Source: JBHEMK01 sp046262635 (GTDB taxonomy: Bacteria > Actinomycetota > Thermoleophilia > Gaiellales > Gaiellaceae). From it: a stretch of DNA of 6,925 nucleotides. The DNA is taken from NCBI GenBank assembly GCA_046262635.1, contig JBHEMK010000030.1, positions 1-6,925 of the forward strand, written 5' to 3'. This document shows positions 5,892-6,925 of the stretch, in pieces. The position numbers were made by a program, and so were the translations under genes. The notes under the pieces are model-generated. The model was not told the origin of the DNA and did no database searches. It was given only the letters and a program-made list of their open reading frames with translations. Within the stretch, counting starts at the first letter, position 1, and each line of letters begins with the position of its first letter.

Positions 5892-6290
5892 GTGTCGCCC
5901 GCTGTTACAAAGCGCCGGTGCGTGGTTCCCTGCCGGAGGCGCGCTCGCGCATTCGCCCGGCGGCCCGGAGATGCTGGCGCCGACCGCCGCGGGGCGCGCG
6001 GGGAGAGGTCTCCGCCGCTGCCGCAGGGGTCCGGGTCCGGCCGGGTCGCGGAGCGAGGCAGCTGCAGGAGGTACCCGAGGAGACGGGTGTCGAAGCCGCC
6101 TGCTCGCACGGTCCGCGACGTCCGCTCCGACCGTCCCCGGCGGGCGAGCGCGTCTTCAGGTCGCGGCCGCGCGGCGGATGCTCGACGAGGGCGGCGTCGC
6201 GAGCTTCCTCCTGCTGCGGTCGGCTGGACCGGATCTCGGAGGAGCTGCGGGTCGAGGTTGCCAAGAGCCCGCCGGCTGCCGCTCGCGGTG
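5892..6290 (+). pseudogene. Decayed Nudix hydrolase relic (frameshifted)
   Basis: No single frame gives a credible protein here, but Nudix-like pieces appear in order while switching plus-strand frames. SAGAWF (5911-5928) and GPEML (5962-5976) resemble the first strands; LPQG (6018-6029) the LPKG turn; EAA (6055-6063) and EVPEETGVEA (6068-6097) the Nudix-box helix; DVRSDR (6117-6134), GERVFR (6143-6160), SFLLL (6202-6216) and SEELRVEV (6236-6259) the later strands and the EVEEARW-like segment. In the canonical box (G-x5-E-x7-R-E-x-x-E-E-x-G) the Arg codon would start 42 nt after the Gly codon at 6027; the corresponding Gln codon starts 38 nt after it, as expected if a few small indels occurred. 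The box Arg is Gln here. At least six frame changes make a working product or a single sequencing error unlikely. The boundaries are approximate. The piece from 6290 to 6344 shows nothing further. This is inferred from motif reading by eye; chance resemblance in GC-rich DNA remains possible. Confidence 0.55.
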
Positions 6291-6344
6291 CCCACTGCTC
6301 TCCGAGGCAGACGACACCGCGGGAGGTGGTCGCAGGGCTCGGGA

Positions 6345-6350
6345 TAGGCT
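6345..6350 (+). promoter_or_regulatory. -10 element (TAGGCT) for the leaderless alpha-hydroxy-acid dehydrogenase gene
   Basis: TAGGCT ends 6 nt before the GTG at 6357, so the canonical start point (7 nt past the hexamer) falls on the G of GTG. The same hexamer contains the in-frame TAG stop that rules out any more upstream start. No -35 is recognised. Confidence 0.5.
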
Positions 6351-6356
6351 CCGAGG

Positions 6357-6925
6357 GTGACCGAGCTCGTCAGCCTCTGGGACTACGAGCGCCTCGCCGA
6401 GCAGAAGCTCGATTCGGGTGTCTGGGGCTACTACGCAGGCGGCGCCGGAGACGAGTTGACACTGCGGGACAACGTGGCCGCGTTCCGACGCTGGCGGCTG
6501 CGGCCGCGGGTGCTCGTCGACGTCGGAGCGATCGACCTGCGGACGGCCGTGCTCGGCACGGAGGTGTCGATGCCGCTCCTCGTGGCGCCCTTTGCGATGC
6601 AGGGGATGCTCGACCCCGAGGGCGAGCTCGCGACGGCGCGTGCAGTCGCCGCCGCGGGGACGCTCATGTGCGTCTCGACGATCACGTCCCGCCCGCACGC
6701 CGAGATCGCGGCGGCCGCCCCTGGCGCGCCGCGTTGGCTGCAGCTGTACGTGCTGTCCGACCGCGGCCTGACGGAGTCGCACCTCGACGAGGCCCTCGAG
6801 GCGGGGTACTCGGCCGTCGTGCTGACCGTCGACATCCCGTACCTCGGGAAGCGCGAGCGCGACCTGCGGCAGGGCTTCGAGGTCCCGGCCGATCTGCCGC
6901 TCCCGTACCTGAGATCGCTCGTCGG
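6357..6925 (+). CDS. FMN-dependent alpha-hydroxy-acid dehydrogenase/oxidase (N-terminal part, runs off the window)
   Basis: The first 189 residues belong to the family of L-lactate dehydrogenase LldD, glycolate oxidase and mandelate dehydrogenase, which oxidise 2-hydroxy acids to 2-keto acids using FMN. Matching pieces are WGYYAGGAGDE (23-33, with the substrate-binding Tyr), LVAPFAMQGMLDPEGE (75-90, FMN contact), the VST segment (106-108), WLQLYV with Gln129 and Tyr131 (127-132), and LTVDIPYLGKRERDLRQGF with Thr157 and Arg166 (156-174). The later catalytic His/Arg motif is beyond the window. Ile109 stands where plant glycolate oxidase has a Trp that shapes the substrate pocket, so the substrate cannot be assigned. 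The GTG start is chosen because an in-frame TAG lies 10 nt upstream and the family N-terminus (LWDYERLAEQKL) begins at residue 7. No ribosome site at normal spacing is present; leaderless translation is likely. Soluble, no signal peptide in the visible part. Confidence 0.92.
   Translation, partial: MTELVSLWDYERLAEQKLDSGVWGYYAGGAGDELTLRDNVAAFRRWRLRPRVLVDVGAIDLRTAVLGTEVSMPLLVAPFAMQGMLDPEGELATARAVAAAGTLMCVSTITSRPHAEIAAAAPGAPRWLQLYVLSDRGLTESHLDEALEAGYSAVVLTVDIPYLGKRERDLRQGFEVPADLPLPYLRSLV

Noticed and set aside
5849..6360. Intact small proteins in the open frames at 5892-6347 (+), 5971-6360 (+), 5849-6295 (-) and 5905-6264 (-)
   Set aside because: None shows a coherent domain over its length; Nudix-like motifs hop between the plus frames, which fits a pseudogene better than any intact gene.
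1..6925. CRISPR array, insertion sequence, integrase site, toxin-antitoxin or defence genes
   Set aside because: No direct repeats of suitable spacing, transposase-like frame or terminal inverted repeats were seen. Although a tRNA gene (a common integration site) is present, no integrase or repeated tRNA 3' end was found.

Overview
The window comes from a high-GC bacterium, most likely a member of the Actinomycetota. The coding regions strongly prefer G or C at third codon positions. Several starts appear to be leaderless behind a TAGNCT-type -10 element, and the groES-groEL operon carries a CIRCE operator. A deep actinobacterial class such as Thermoleophilia is my best guess from the general look of the proteins, but the window has no marker that fixes the lineage.

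Left part (1-1502): a complete minus-strand tRNA-Arg with anticodon GCG lies 8 nt downstream of a minus-strand ygfZ/GcvT-like gene (folate-binding, Fe-S/tRNA-modification associated). A cytoplasmic sulfite-oxidase-fold molybdopterin enzyme diverges from ygfZ across only 20 bp. Those 20 bp hold one nearly symmetric -10 element that can serve both genes, each as a leaderless transcript.

Middle (1503-3763): a secreted 626-aa protein with four Asp-box (BNR, sialidase-type) repeats on the plus strand, followed by hairpins. One is a strong terminator with A- and T-tracts for this gene. Another is a long GC-rich hairpin that ends the convergent groEL.

Right part (3764-6925): groES-groEL on the minus strand, with a recognisable promoter (TTGCAC-N17-TAGACT) and a CIRCE box at the predicted transcription start, so HrcA-type heat-shock control is expected. 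Next, about 500 bp without an intact reading frame holds what looks like a heavily frameshifted Nudix hydrolase relic on the plus strand. The window ends inside a plus-strand FMN-dependent alpha-hydroxy-acid dehydrogenase/oxidase gene, also apparently leaderless with a GTG start.

The genes are mostly unrelated housekeeping and metabolic units, not one pathway. I see no CRISPR array, mobile element, toxin-antitoxin or defence locus. The most interesting signals are the symmetric divergent promoter, the GCG arginine tRNA, the shared -10 motif and the decayed Nudix gene; I did not find a convincing new biological system.
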